Shown in pieces: positions 1 through 9,541 of a stretch of DNA of 23,320 nt. The position numbers and the translations under genes are program-made. This stretch comes from Cryptomeria japonica. Taxonomy: Eukaryota; Streptophyta; Pinopsida; Cupressales; Cupressaceae. The notes under the pieces are model-generated. The model was not told where the DNA came from. It worked only from the letters and a program-made list of their open reading frames with translations, and ran no database searches. Position 1 is the first letter of the stretch. The number at the start of each line of letters is the position of its first letter. The stretch lies in contig NW_026728913.1 in NCBI RefSeq assembly GCF_030272615.1, positions 470,001 through 493,320 on the forward strand, given 5' to 3'.

Positions 1-481
1 CCAAAGATCGAGAACAATGGCAGAAATGCTAGTAACGTGCACTTCGGGACCAACGCATCACCGGAAGACAACCGCCAAACATCGAAAGAGTCGCGATGCT
101 CCGCAACCTACGTGCAAAGCGGTCGCACACCGGGTAAGGGAGTGAGAGCCCCAAACATAGCTGGGCGAGGCGCTCACTCCGCTCTTTAATATCTCGTTAA
201 TACCGCCAAGGAAATGGCACAAGCACACACACACAAGCATCCTCGGAAGAGGACAGTTCGAGTGACAGGTCAAATCCAAGAGTTCCGAAGACTACCTCCA
301 GGAACAATCGGGAACAAGACCGATTACAAGTCGTCGAGTCTGTTACTGGGCGAACACGAGATGCGCACAGGAAATCGATCAGCCCTCACAATGGCCCAAG
401 GCCAGAGATCGGACTGCTACGATTTACCCCAACAATCATCGTGCCACTCTTCGCAGAGAGGTGATAGACGCCAACGAGCCC
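1..481. other. Low-repeat spacer, possible 18S-proximal part of the 5' external transcribed spacer
   Basis: This is the only stretch of the left half without obvious tandem repetition. It holds a short CA run near 226-236 and otherwise mixed sequence. No 18S start (TACCTGGTTGATCCTGCCAG on either strand) is present, so the gene is not reached. By position it lies farthest downstream of the minus-strand promoter cluster, so I infer it may belong to the 5' external transcribed spacer. Short open frames on both strands here show no recognisable protein. Confidence 0.35.
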
Positions 482-1209
482 GCGCATAGCAATCGAGGTG
501 TAAAAAGGGCGTTGAAGGCAGGAAGCCTGGACGAAAGAGGCTACGAGGTCACCTCGAAGCGGTCTAAGAATCGGGCGCACTTGGGGCGACTACCAGTGCC
601 AACCCCTTATCCCGCGGTGCGTCCGACACACAGAAATTTCCAAGGCGGCCAAGGAGCCTCCCCGCATAGCAATCGGGGTGTGAGGTTACGGATGCAGCAT
701 TGATAGCAATCGAGGTGTGAGGCGAAGGATGCAGAAGTGAGAGCCGAGGGATGTAGCAGAGATAGCAATCGGGGTGTGTGATGCAGAAGAGATAGCAATC
801 GAGGTGTGCGGTGGGAAGGGCCCAGCAGCCAGAATGCATGAAGCGACGGATGAAGCAGTGATGACAACCGGGCTGTGAGGAGAGGAGGGATGCAGCCAAG
901 AAAGCAATCAGGGCTCGAGGCAAGGGATGCATCAAGGATAGCAATCATGTTGTGAGGCGAGATTCCAAAGGCTAAACGTGAGAGGCTGCAGGGTCGACTC
1001 AGAGAGGTCTATGCATGTGAGAGGCTGAAAGCAAGGTCGACTCGGAGCGGTCTATGCATCGGGCGCGCTTGGGGCGACTACCAGTGCCAACCCCTTATCC
1101 CGCGACGCGTCCGACAAAGAGAACGTTCCAAGGCGGCAGAGGAGGTTACCAGCCGAAGGATGCAGTAGCAATAACAGGTATAGTTCCGCGGCGGCCGAGA
1201 AGACTCACC
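482..1209. repeat. Diverged copies and sub-repeats of the 188-bp family
   Basis: A diverged unit runs 482-663 and keeps the landmarks GCATAGCAATCG, GGGGCGACTACCAGTGCCAA and CAAGGCGGCC of the array that follows. From 664 to about 960 one landmark, AGCAATCGRGGTGTG followed by GATGCAG, is repeated at irregular 30-75 bp intervals (near 664, 703, 763, 792, 864, 904 and 940). At 960-1209 there is a rearranged unit in which GGTCGACTCRGAGNGGTCTATGCAT occurs twice. This looks like the decayed edge of a tandem array. Confidence 0.7.
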
Positions 1210-4200
1210 GCATAGGAATCGGGATGCGAGGCGAGGGATGCGGCGGGAAGGCCCCGACGGCTAAACGGAAGAGGCTGCAGGGCCGCCTCGGAATGGTCCA
1301 AGCATCGGATGCGATTGGGACGACTACCAGTGCCAACCCCTTATCCCGCGATGCGTCCGATACACAGATAGTTCCAAGGCGGCCGAGGAGCCTCACCGCA
1401 TATCAATCGGGGTGCGAGGCGAGGGATGGGGCGGGAAGGCCCCAACGGCTAGACGGAAGAGGCTTCAGGGCCACCTCGGAATGGTCCAAGCATCGGACGC
1501 GCTTGGGGCGACTGCCAGTGCCAACCCCTTATCCCGCGATGCGTCCGATACACAGATGGTTCCAAGGCGGCCGAGGAGCCTCACCGCATAGCAATCGGGG
1601 GTGCGAGGCGAGGGATGGGGCGGGAAGGCCCCAACGGCTAGACGGAAGAGGCTTCAGGGCCGCCTAGGAATGGTCCAAGCATCGGACACGCTTGGGGCGA
1701 CTACCAGTGACAGCCCCCTATCCCGCGATGCGTCCGATACGAAGATGGTTCCAAGGCGGCCGAGGAGCCTCACCGCATAGCAATCGGGGTGCGAGGTGGG
1801 GGATGCGGCGAGATGGCCCCAACGGCTAGACGGAAGAGGCCACAGGGCCGCGTCGGAATAGTCCAAGCATCGGACGCGCTTGGGGCGACTACCAGTGACA
1901 ACCCCTTATCCCGCGATGCGTCCGATACGAAGATAGTTCCAAGGCGGCCGAGGAGCCTCACCGCATAGCAATCGGGGTGCGAGGTGGGGGATGCGGCGAG
2001 ATGGCCCCAACGGCTAGACGGAAGAGGCTGCAGGGCCGCCTCGGAATAGTCCAAGCATCGGACGCGCTTGGGGCCACTACCAGTGACAACCCCTTATCCC
2101 GCGATGCGTCCGATACGAAGATAGTTCCAAGGCGGCCGAAGAGCCTCACCGCATAGCAATCGGGGTGCGAGGTGGGGGATGCGGCGAGATGGCCCCAACG
2201 GCTAGACGGAAGAGGCCACAGGGCCGCCTCGGAATAGTCCAAGCATCGGACGCGCTTGGGGCGACTACCAGTGACAACCCCTTATCCCGCGATGCGTCCG
2301 ATACGAAGATAGTTCCCAGGCGGCCGAGGAGCCTCACCGCATAGCAATCGGGGTGCGAGGCGAGGGATGCGGCGAGATGGCCCCAAAGGCTAGACGGAAG
2401 AGGCTGCAGGGCTGCCTCGGAATAGTCCAAGCATCGGACGCGCTTGGGGCGACTACCACTGCCAACCCCTTATCCCGCGATGCGTCCGATACACAGATAG
2501 TTCCGAGGCGGCCGAGGAGGTGGGGGATGCAGCGAGATGGCCCCAACGGCTAGACGGAAGAGGCTGCAGGGCCGCCTCGGAATAGTCCAAGCATCGGACG
2601 CGCTTGGGGCGACTACCAGTGACAACCCCTTATCCCGCGATGCGTCCGATACACAGATAGTTCCGAGGCGGCCAAGGAGCCTCACCGCATAGCAATCGTG
2701 GTGCGAGGTGGGGGATGCGGCGAGATGGCCCCAACGGCTAGACGGAAGAGGCTGCAGGGCCGCCTCGGAATGGTCCAAGCATCGGATGCGCTTGGGGCGA
2801 CTACCACTGCCAACCCCTTATCCCGCGATGCGTCCGATACACAGATAGTTCCAAGGCGGCCGAGGAGCCTCACAGCATAGCAATCAGGGTGCGAGGCGAG
2901 GGATGCGGCGAGAAAGCCCCAACGGCTAGAGGGAAGAGGCTTCAGGTCCGCCTCGGAATGGTCCAAGCATCGGACGCGCTTGGGGCGACTACCAGTGACA
3001 ACCCCTTATCCCGCGACGCGTCCGATACACAGATAGTTCCAAGGCGGCCGAGGAGCCTCACCGCATAGCAATCGGGGTGCGAGGCGAGGGATGCGGCGAG
3101 AAGGACCCAACGGCTACACGGAAGAGGCTTCGGGGCCGCCTCGGAATGGTCCAAGCATCGGACGCGCTTGGGGCGACTACCAGTGACAACCCCTTATCCC
3201 GCGACGCGTCCGATACACAGATAGTTCCAAGGCGGCCGAGGAGCCTCACCGCATAGCAATCGGGGTGCGAGGCGAGGGATGCGGCGAGAAGGACCCAACG
3301 GCTAGACGGAAGAGGCTTCGGGGCCGCCTCGGAATGGTCCAAGCATCGGACGCGCTTGGGGCGACTACCAGTGACAACCCCTTATCCCGCGACGCGTCCG
3401 ATACACAGATAGTTCCAAGGCGGCCGAGGAGCCTCACCGCATAGCAATCGGGGTGCGAGGCGAGGGATGCGGCGAGAAGGACCCAACGGCTAGACGGAAG
3501 AGGCTTCGGGTCCGCCTCGGAATGGTCCAAGCATCGGACGCGCTTGGGGCGACTACCAGTGACAACCCCTTATCCCGCGACGCGTCCGATACACAGATAG
3601 TTCCAAGGCGGCCGAGGAGCCTCACCGCATAGCAATCGGGGTGCGAGGCGAGGGATGCGGCGAGAAGGACCCAACGGCTAGACGGAAGAGGCTTCGGGTC
3701 CGCCTCGGAATGGTCCAAGCATCGGACGCGCTTGGGGCGACTACCAGTGACAACCCCTTATCCCGCGACGCGTCCGATACACAGATAGTTCCAAGGCGGC
3801 CGAGGAGCCTCACCGCATAGCAATCGGGGTGCGAGGCGAGGGATGCGGCGAGAAGGACCCAACGGCTAGACGGAAGAGGCTTCGGGTCCGCCTCGGAATG
3901 GTCCAAGCATCGGACGCGCTTGGGGCGACTACCAGTGACAACCCCTTATCCCGCGACGCGTCCGATACACAGATAGTTCCGAGGCGGCCGAGGAGCCTCA
4001 CCGCATAGCAATCGGGGTGCGAGGCGAAGGATGCGGCGAGAAGGACCCAACGGCTAGACGGAAGAGGCTTCGGGTCCGCCTCGGAATGGTCCAAGCATCG
4101 GACGCGCTTGGGGCGACTACCAGTGACAACCCCTTATCCCGCGACGCGTCCGATACACAGATAGTTCCAAGGCGGCCGAGGAGCCTCACCGCATAGCAAT

Positions 4201-5130
4201 CGGGGTGCGAGGCGAGGGATGCGGCGAGAAGGACCCAACGGCTAGACGGAAGAGGCTTCAGGGCCGCCTCGGAATGGTCCAAGCATCGAACGCGCTTGGG
4301 GCGACTACCAGTGACAACCCCTTATCCCGCGACGCGTCCGATACACAGATAGTTCCGAGGCGGCCGAGGAGCCTCACCGCATAGCAATCGGGGTGCGAGG
4401 CGAGGGATGCGGCGAGAAGGACCCAACGGCTAGACGGAAGAGGCTTCAGGGCCGCCTCGGAATGGTCCAAGCATCGGACGCGCTTGGGGCGACTACCAGT
4501 GACAACCCCTTATCCCGCGACGCGTCCGATACACAGATAGTTCCGAGGCGGCCGAGGAGCCTCACCGCATAGCAATCGGGGTGCGAGGCGAGGGATGCGG
4601 CGAGAAGGACCCAACGGCTAGACGGAAGAGGCTTCAGGGCCGCCTCGGAATGGTCCAAGCATCGGACGCGCTTGGGGCGACTACCAATGACAACCCCTTA
4701 TCCCGCGACGCGTCCGATACACAGATAGTTCCGAGGCGGCCGAGGAGCCTCACCGCATAGCAATCGGGGTGCGAGGCGAGGGATGCGGCGAGAAGGACCC
4801 AACGGCTAGACGGAAGAGGCTTCAGGGCCGCCTCGGAATGGTCCAAGCATCGGACGCGCTTGGGGCGACTACCAGTGACAACCCCTTATCCCGCGACGCG
4901 TCCGATACACAGATAGTTCCGAGGCGGCCGAGGAGCCTCACCGCATAGCAATCGGGGTGCGAGGCGAGGGATGCGGCGAGAAGGACCCAACGGCTAGACG
5001 GAAGAGGCTTCAGGGCCGCCTCGGAATGGTCCAAGCATCGGACGCGCTTGGGGCGACTACCGTTGCCAACCCCTTATCCCGCGATGCGTCTGATACACAG
5101 ATAGTTCCGAGGCGGCCGAGGAGCCTCACC
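1210..5130. repeat. 188-bp tandem repeat array, 21 units
   Basis: The landmark GCATAGCAATCGG (with small variants) begins at 1210, 1398, 1586, 1775, 1963, 2151, 2339, 2687, 2875, 3063 and then every 188 bp to 5131. One unit has an extra G near 1600. Another lacks 28 bp at about 2519, removing the landmark itself. Units fall into blocks of subtypes: GATACGAAGAT in about 1737-2310, GACGCGTCC with CTTCGGGTCCG in about 3480-4080, and CTTCAGGGCCG in about 4250-5020. This is the pattern expected of local homogenisation. Open frames of 70 or 94 codons recur on the minus strand only because of the repetition. By position I infer a repeated part of the 5' external transcribed spacer or promoter-proximal spacer. 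Confidence 0.9.
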
Positions 5131-5391
5131 GCATAGCAATCGGGTTGCGAGGCAGATTATTGGGAAGGGAACCCCCTGGGATGCGGCTCAAGCAGTGCCC
5201 AAAGGGACTGGAATGCGGAATCACATCGAGAGACCCAAATGCTATACGAGGGCTCAAATCGAATTATCGATTTGGCCACGACATGGACGCATCGGAACGA
5301 CTACCTTTGCCGAACCACTCGCAATTGCATCCATACCGAAACCAATAGACATTTCCGTTAGAGCCCTCGCATAGCATTCGGGAATCTCGCA

Positions 5392-5481
5392 TGCCCCTCT
5401 AAATCGACCAATGCTGGCGCTCAATGAAAATCCGAGCGCTACCACCGTTCGAGCGCCAGCATTGGTCGAGTTAGAGGGGCA
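5392..5481 (-). repeat. 31-bp inverted repeat (hairpin) just downstream of the first promoter
   Basis: Arms 5392-5422 and 5451-5481 are complementary at 30 of 31 positions. The only mismatch is A5403 with G5470. The inner 19 bp (5404-5422 with 5451-5469) are perfect. The loop is 28 nt and contains ATCCGAGCG. If transcription starts at about 5513 on the minus strand, the hairpin begins roughly 30 nt into the transcript. Related, weaker inverted repeats lie in the same place in the next two units. Confidence 0.85.
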
Positions 5482-5503
5482 CGGGGGAGAATGCTCCAGT
5501 CAA

Positions 5504-5544
5504 CACCTCCCCTATATAAGTTATTTGTCCGATTCTCGCACAAC
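5504..5544 (-). promoter_or_regulatory. RNA polymerase I promoter-like block 1, candidate gene promoter
   Basis: The minus strand reads CTTATATAGGGGAGG, matching the plant RNA polymerase I start consensus TATATA(A/G)GGGGG with the start at or next to the first G (about 5512-5513). About 35 bp on the upstream side (GAGAATCGGACAAATAA on the minus strand) are conserved in every copy. This copy is the one nearest the presumed 18S side, so it is the best candidate for the gene promoter. Alternative: a polymerase II TATA box on the + strand, which is less likely because the conserved G run follows on the minus strand. Confidence 0.65.
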
Positions 5545-5879
5545 CGTAGTCTGCCTCGTCGAATCAAACAACGGTCCCAGATTCCGACTTCCGTTCCGTA
5601 GAGACCCAAAAGCTAGATGGAGGCTCGCAAGAAAGAGAGTCGGCGCATAGCAATCGGGTTTCTCGAACGTTTAGGGACCGAGCTCACTTGCGGATAGGGC
5701 AAAATCCGCCAAGCAACCCAAAAGCTAGACGGGGGCTCGAATCGAATCGCCTAGGCGGCCACAACAACGACGTGTTGGATCGACTACCAGTGCCAAACCA
5801 TTCAGCAAGACTAGTCTGTGTCGAGGCCGGATAGAGATTCTCAGAGAGCGCCCGCATAGCATTTAGGAGACCTGCCGCG

Positions 5880-5968
5880 TCCCTCACACTCGACAAATGG
5901 TGGTGCACGTTTATAAATCCGAGCGATCCCAACCCTTTCAAGCACCAACATCGGTCGAGATAGAGGGG
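5880..5968 (-). repeat. Leader inverted repeat, second copy (imperfect)
   Basis: Arms 5880-5906 and 5942-5968 pair at 20 of 27 positions by Watson-Crick rules, around a loop that again contains ATCCGAGCG. It has the same distance and orientation relative to the promoter at 5994-6034 as the first copy has to its own. It keeps TGGTGC opposite GCACCA where the first copy has TGGCGC opposite GCGCCA. Confidence 0.65.
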
Positions 5969-5993
5969 CACGGAGGGGGCTGCGTGAGACAAC

Positions 5994-6034
5994 ACAGTCC
6001 CCTATATAAGTTATTTGTCCGATTCTCACACATC
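5994..6034 (-). promoter_or_regulatory. RNA polymerase I promoter-like block 2 (spacer promoter)
   Basis: The CCTATATAAG core is at 6001-6010. It belongs to the proximal subtype (AAGTTATTTG on the + strand). It differs from the others by AGTCCCC in place of CCTCCCC, so the G run of the initiator is kept but the GGAGG after it is changed to GGACT. Confidence 0.6.
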
Positions 6035-6317
6035 CGAAGAATGGTCATCAAATCGGACAACAGCCCAAACTTCCGACTTCCGTCCCAGAAAGCCCAAGAG
6101 CTATCTAAAACGTTCATGGCCGGAACTCGATCGCGGCTATACCAGTCCGCCAAGCAACCCAAAAGCTAGACTGGAGCTCTAGTCGAATCACCTCTGTGGC
6201 CATTGCAAGGACGTGTTGGAGCGACTACCATTGCCGAACCATTCCGCAGGTCGAGTCCATACCAAGGCCGCATAGAGATTCACGATGAGCTCCTGCATAG
6301 CAATCAGGAGACTTGCC

Positions 6318-6411
6318 GTGTCCATCACAATCGATAAATCCTGGTGCAAGATTTTTGCATCCGAGCGCTCCAACCAGTCGAGCACCAGCATCAATCGACA
6401 TAAACGGGCAC
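6318..6411 (-). repeat. Leader inverted repeat, third copy (imperfect)
   Basis: Arms 6318-6347 and 6382-6411 pair at 20 of 30 positions around a loop containing ATCCGAGCG. CTGGTGC pairs with GCACCAG, and ATCGAT pairs with the reversed ATCGA of the other arm. It lies about 30 bp from the promoter block at 6435-6475. Confidence 0.65.
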
Positions 6412-6434
6412 GGGGGGAGGATGCTCGAGAACAC

Positions 6435-6475
6435 TACCTCCCCTATATAAGTTATTTGTCCGATTCTCAAGCAGC
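6435..6475 (-). promoter_or_regulatory. RNA polymerase I promoter-like block 3 (spacer promoter)
   Basis: The core is at 6442-6451, proximal subtype AAGTTATTTG, with CTACCTCCCC before it on the + strand. It is the last of the three blocks paired with a long leader inverted repeat. Confidence 0.6.
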
Positions 6476-6534
6476 CGAAGTCTGGTCATCGAATCGGGTC
6501 AAAGACCACAACTTCCGACTTTACCCACAATGCA

Positions 6535-6884
6535 AGTCATCGAATCGAACATCGGCCCCCGAGTCGGACTCCATGCGTATGTCAGGTCATCGGACCCAAA
6601 TTCCGCCTTCCTGCGCATGGCGGGCCATCAATATCAACTCGGTCATCGGACCCAAACTCCGCCTTTTTGCGTATGGCACGCCTTCAAATCGGTCATCGGA
6701 CCCAAATTCCGCCTTCCTGTGCATGGCGGGCCATCAACATCAACTCGGTCATCGGACCCAAATTCCGCCTTTCTGCGCATGGCACGCCATCAACTCGGTC
6801 ATCGGACCCAAATTCCGCCTTCCTGCGCATGGCAGGTCATCGGACACAAATTCAGACCTCGCCAATATGCCTACGTATCGAATC
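6535..6884. repeat. 50/56-bp tandem repeats (higher-order period 106 bp)
   Basis: The motif GGTCATCGGACCCAAATTCC starts at 6585, 6641, 6691, 6747, 6797, 6835 and 6885, giving spacings of 56, 50, 56, 50, 38 and 50 bp. It is followed by GCCTTCCTGCGCATGGC in most copies. The same 50-bp motif is also part of the 311-bp units to the right, which suggests local amplification from one of them. Confidence 0.8.
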
Positions 6885-6979
6885 GGTCATCGGACCCAAC
6901 TTCCGACTTCATCCATACTGTAGGGTCTTTGAGGTTGGCGCGGTGCGCTCAACCCAGGGAGTCGACCCATCGAAGCATA

Positions 6980-7020
6980 CACCTCCCCTATATAAGCTAT
7001 TTGTCCGATTCCCACACCTG
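6980..7020 (-). promoter_or_regulatory. RNA polymerase I promoter-like block 4 (spacer promoter)
   Basis: The core is at 6987-6996. This is the first block of the distal subtype, with AAGCTATTTG instead of AAGTTATTTG on the + strand. On the transcribed side it carries a short leader hairpin at 6933-6954. Confidence 0.6.
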
Positions 7021-7243
7021 TGTAGTTTGCACCTCTGACCAGGACATCGACCCCAACTTCCGAACTCGACTGCAACGACGGCACCAGCGCCTTGGTGCGC
7101 ACCTTGCGACGCACAGTCCCAACATTCGCCTTCCTGCACATGGCAGGTCATCGGACCCAAATTCCGACCTCGCGAGTATGCCTACATATCGAATCGGTCA
7201 TCGGACCCAACTTCCGACTTCATCCATACCGTAGGGTCTTTGA

Positions 7244-7265
7244 GGTTGGCGCGGTGCGCTCAACC
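7244..7265 (-). repeat. Short leader hairpin of the distal promoter units (type copy)
   Basis: GGTTGGCGC and GCGC-T-CAACC form a 9-bp stem with one bulged base and a 3-nt loop. It lies about 35-55 nt downstream of the inferred start in the minus direction. Equivalent hairpins occur at 6933-6954, 7555-7576, 7866-7887, 8763-8784 and 9611-9632, with weaker versions in the other 157-bp units. Confidence 0.6.
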
Positions 7266-7290
7266 CGGGGAGTCGACCCAACGAAGCATA

Positions 7291-7331
7291 CACCTCCCCT
7301 ATATAAGCTATTTGTCCGATTCCCACACCTG
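7291..7331 (-). promoter_or_regulatory. RNA polymerase I promoter-like block 5 (spacer promoter)
   Basis: The core is at 7298-7307, with the inferred start at about 7299-7300. It is 311 bp from block 4 and is the clearest copy of the 311-bp type. Confidence 0.6.
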
Positions 7332-7601
7332 TGTAGTTTGCACCTCCGATCAAGACATCGACCCCAACTTCCGAACTCGCCTCCAACGACCGAACCAGCG
7401 CCTTGGTGCGCACCTTGCAACGCACAGTGCCAACATTCGCCTTCCTGCACGTGGCAGGTCATCGGACCCAAATTCCGACCTCGCGAGTATGCCTACATAT
7501 CGAATCGGTCATCGGACCCAACTTCCGACTTCATCCATACCGTAGGGTCTTTGAGGTTGGCGCGGTGCGCTCAACCCGGGGAGTCGACCCAACGAAGCAT
7601 A

Positions 7602-7642
7602 CACCTCCCCTATATAAGCTATTTGTCCGATTCCCACACCTG
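7602..7642 (-). promoter_or_regulatory. RNA polymerase I promoter-like block 6 (spacer promoter)
   Basis: The core is at 7609-7618, in the third 311-bp unit. It is unchanged over the core and upstream side relative to block 5. Confidence 0.6.
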
Positions 7643-7912
7643 TGTAGCTTGCACCTCCGATCAGGACATCGACCCCAACTTCCGAACTCGACTAAAAAGA
7701 CCGCACCAGCGCCTTGGTGTGCACCTTGCAACGCACAGTGTCAACATTCGCCTTCCTGCACATGGCAGGTCATCGGACCCAAATTCCGACCTCATGAGCA
7801 TACCTACTAATCGAATCGGTCATCGGACCCAACTTCCGACTTCATCCATACCGTAGGGTCTTTGAGGTTGGCGCGGTGCGCTCAACCTGGGGAGTCGACC
7901 CATCGAAGCATA

Positions 7913-7953
7913 CACCTCCCCTATATAAGCTATTTGTCCGATTCCGACACCTG
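7913..7953 (-). promoter_or_regulatory. RNA polymerase I promoter-like block 7 (spacer promoter)
   Basis: The core is at 7920-7929. The upstream side has GATTCCGACAC where its neighbours have GATTCCCACAC. Its unit is cut short by the 52-bp array, so the next promoter block is 897 bp away. Confidence 0.6.
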
Positions 7954-8040
7954 TGTAGTTTGCACCTCCGCTCAGGACATCGACCCCAACTTCCGAACTC
8001 GCCTGCAACGACCGAACCAGCGCCTTGGTGCGCACCAAAA

Positions 8041-8690
8041 GTGCGCACTTTTGGAGGGCACTTTTCTGCGCTCCAAAGGTGCGCACTTTTGGAGGGCACT
8101 TTTTGGAGGGCACTTTTCTGCGCTCCAAAGGTGCGCACTTTTGGAGGGCACTTTTTGGAGGGCACTTTTCTGCGCTCCAAAGGTGCGCACTTTTGGAGGG
8201 CACTTTTTGGAGGGCACTTTTCTGCGCTCCAAAGGTGCGCACTTTTGGAGGGCACTTTTTGGAGGGCACTTTTCTGCGCTCCAAAGGTGCGCACTTTTGG
8301 AGGGCACTTTTTGGAGGGCACTTTTCTGCGCTCCAAAGGTGCGCACTTTTGGAGGGCACTTTTTGGAGGGCACTTTTCTGCGCTCCAAAGGTGCGCACTT
8401 TTGGAGGGCACTTTTTGGAGGGCACTTTTCTGCGCTCCAAAGGTGCGCACTTTTGGAGGGCACTTTTTGGAGGGCACTTTTCTGCGCTCCAAAGGTGCGC
8501 ACTTTTGGAGGGCACTTTTTGGAGGGCACTTTTCTGCGCTCCAAAGGTGCGCACTTTTGGAGGGCACTTTTTGGAGGGCACTTTTCTGCGCTCCAAAGGT
8601 GCGCACTTTTGGAGGGCACTTTTGTGCACTCCAAAGGTGCGCACTTTTGGAGGGCACTTTTCCTGTGCTCCAAAGGTGCACACCTAGGTG
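8041..8690. repeat. 52-bp tandem array, ten near-identical units with 38-bp units at both ends
   Basis: GTGCGCACTTTTGGAG starts at 8041, then at 8079 and every 52 bp to 8599, then at 8637. The first and last intervals are 38 bp because one internal 14-bp TTTTTGGAGGGCAC segment is missing. Each unit is made of variants of a 12-15 bp motif (GGTGCGCACTTTT, GGAGGGCACTTTT, TGCGCTCCAAA). The ten full units look identical, implying very recent expansion. Since 52 is not a multiple of 3 and the unit has no stop, long open frames appear in several frames on both strands. These are not genes. Confidence 0.95.
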
Positions 8691-8809
8691 AGCACCTTCG
8701 ACCACACCTTGTAGCACACCAAACTCTGACTTTCGACTTCATCCGCAATGCAGGGTCTTTGAGGTTGGCGCAATGCGCACAACCAGGGGAGTCGACCCAT
8801 CAAACCCAA

Positions 8810-8850
8810 CACCTCCCCTATATAAGCTATTTGTCTGATTCTCATACATG
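8810..8850 (-). promoter_or_regulatory. RNA polymerase I promoter-like block 8 (spacer promoter)
   Basis: The core is at 8817-8826, the first of the 157-bp type. The upstream side reads TTTGTCTGATTCTCATACAT on the + strand. Confidence 0.58.
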
Positions 8851-8966
8851 CGTAGCCTGCAGGAGCAATTAGGACATCGACCCCAACTTTCGGCTTCTAA
8901 ACGAAAACAAGGTCTTTGAGGTTGGTGTAATGCGAACAACTAGGGGAGTCAACCCATCAAACCCAA

Positions 8967-9007
8967 CACCTCCCCTATATAAGCTATTTGTCTGATTCTC
9001 ATACATG
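8967..9007 (-). promoter_or_regulatory. RNA polymerase I promoter-like block 9 (spacer promoter)
   Basis: The core is at 8974-8983, 157 bp after block 8. Its leader hairpin is degraded (GGTTGGTGTAATGCGAACAAC). Confidence 0.58.
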
Positions 9008-9123
9008 TGTAGTCTACAGGAGCAATTAGGACATCGACCCCAACTTTTGACTTCTTAACGAAAACAAGGTCTTTGAGGTTGACGTAATGCGCACAACCAG
9101 GGGAGTCGACCCATCAAACCCAA

Positions 9124-9164
9124 CACCTCCCCTATATAAGCTATTTGTCCGATTCTCATACATG
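9124..9164 (-). promoter_or_regulatory. RNA polymerase I promoter-like block 10 (spacer promoter)
   Basis: The core is at 9131-9140. It keeps GTCCGATTC like the 311-bp copies, whereas blocks 8, 9 and 11 have GTCTGATTC. Confidence 0.58.
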
Positions 9165-9280
9165 TGTAGCCTGCAGGAGCCATTAGGACATTGACCCCAA
9201 CTTTTGACTTCTTAACGAAAACAAGGTCTTTGAGGTTGGCGTAATGCGCACAACCAAGGGAGTTGACCCATCAAACCCAA

Positions 9281-9321
9281 CACCTCCCCTATATAAGCTA
9301 TTTGTCTGATTCTCATACATG
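9281..9321 (-). promoter_or_regulatory. RNA polymerase I promoter-like block 11 (spacer promoter)
   Basis: The core is at 9288-9297. Its unit is followed by the 220-bp step that carries the additional GGTGCACGCC segment. Confidence 0.58.
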
Positions 9322-9500
9322 TGTAGCCTGCAACAACGATTAGGACATCCACCCCAACTTCTGAATTCGTCTGCGTTGACCGCACCAAAGGTGCACGCCT
9401 TGGTGCTCACCAAAATCCGACTTCCGACTTCTTCTGCTATGCGGGGTCTTTGAGGTTGGCGCAGTGCGCACAACCAGGGGAGTCAACCCACCGAATGCAA

Positions 9501-9541
9501 CACCTCCCCTATATAAGCTATTTGTCTGATTCTCATACATG
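9501..9541 (-). promoter_or_regulatory. RNA polymerase I promoter-like block 12 (spacer promoter)
   Basis: The core is at 9508-9517, with an intact G run and upstream side. Confidence 0.58.

Larger units (their letters stand above)
5131..6534. repeat. Composite repeat units: diverged 188-like half plus promoter half (three units)
   Basis: Starting with the diverged 188-type unit at 5131, the landmark GCATAGCA recurs at about 5371, 5646, 5851 and 6296. Remnants of the 188-bp unit (CGACTACCWKTGCCRAACC near 5297, 5778 and 6222; ACCCAAAAGCTAGA near 5607, 5718 and 6158) alternate with a promoter-bearing segment that ends TCCCCTATATAAGTTATTTG at 5520, 6010 and 6451. Promoter spacing is 490 and then 441 bp. 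The shared remnants suggest that the 188-bp array and these units descend from one ancestral spacer unit. Confidence 0.7.
6885..8035. repeat. 311-bp promoter-bearing tandem array (about 3.7 units)
   Basis: GGTCATCGGACCCAACTTCC begins at 6885, 7196, 7507 and 7818, exactly 311 bp apart. Each unit carries one promoter block, the GGGTCTTTGAGGTTGGCGCG leader segment, a GTGTAGTTTGCACCTCC segment, a CCTTGGTGCGCACC segment and a GGTCATCGGACCC segment. The fourth unit is interrupted at about 8036 by the 52-bp array. This is a typical organisation for plant ribosomal spacers with duplicated spacer promoters. Confidence 0.9.

Noticed and set aside
1205-5034. Series of 70-94 codon minus-strand genes
   Set aside because: They recur every 188 bp with the repeat and are copies of the same fragment ending in unit-specific stops. 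Repetition alone explains them.
5392-5481. Miniature inverted-repeat transposable element
   Set aside because: No target-site duplication is evident, the element is only 90 bp, and diverged versions occupy the same place in each unit, so it belongs to the ribosomal spacer unit.
8041-8690. CRISPR array
   Set aside because: Units are contiguous without unique spacers, and the context is a plant nuclear spacer.
8025-8872. Repeat proteins encoded by the 52-bp array (frames of 220-336 codons on both strands)
   Set aside because: Period 52 shifts frame at each unit, and the same peptide words appear in all frames and on both strands. No start context, domain or codon bias favours any frame.
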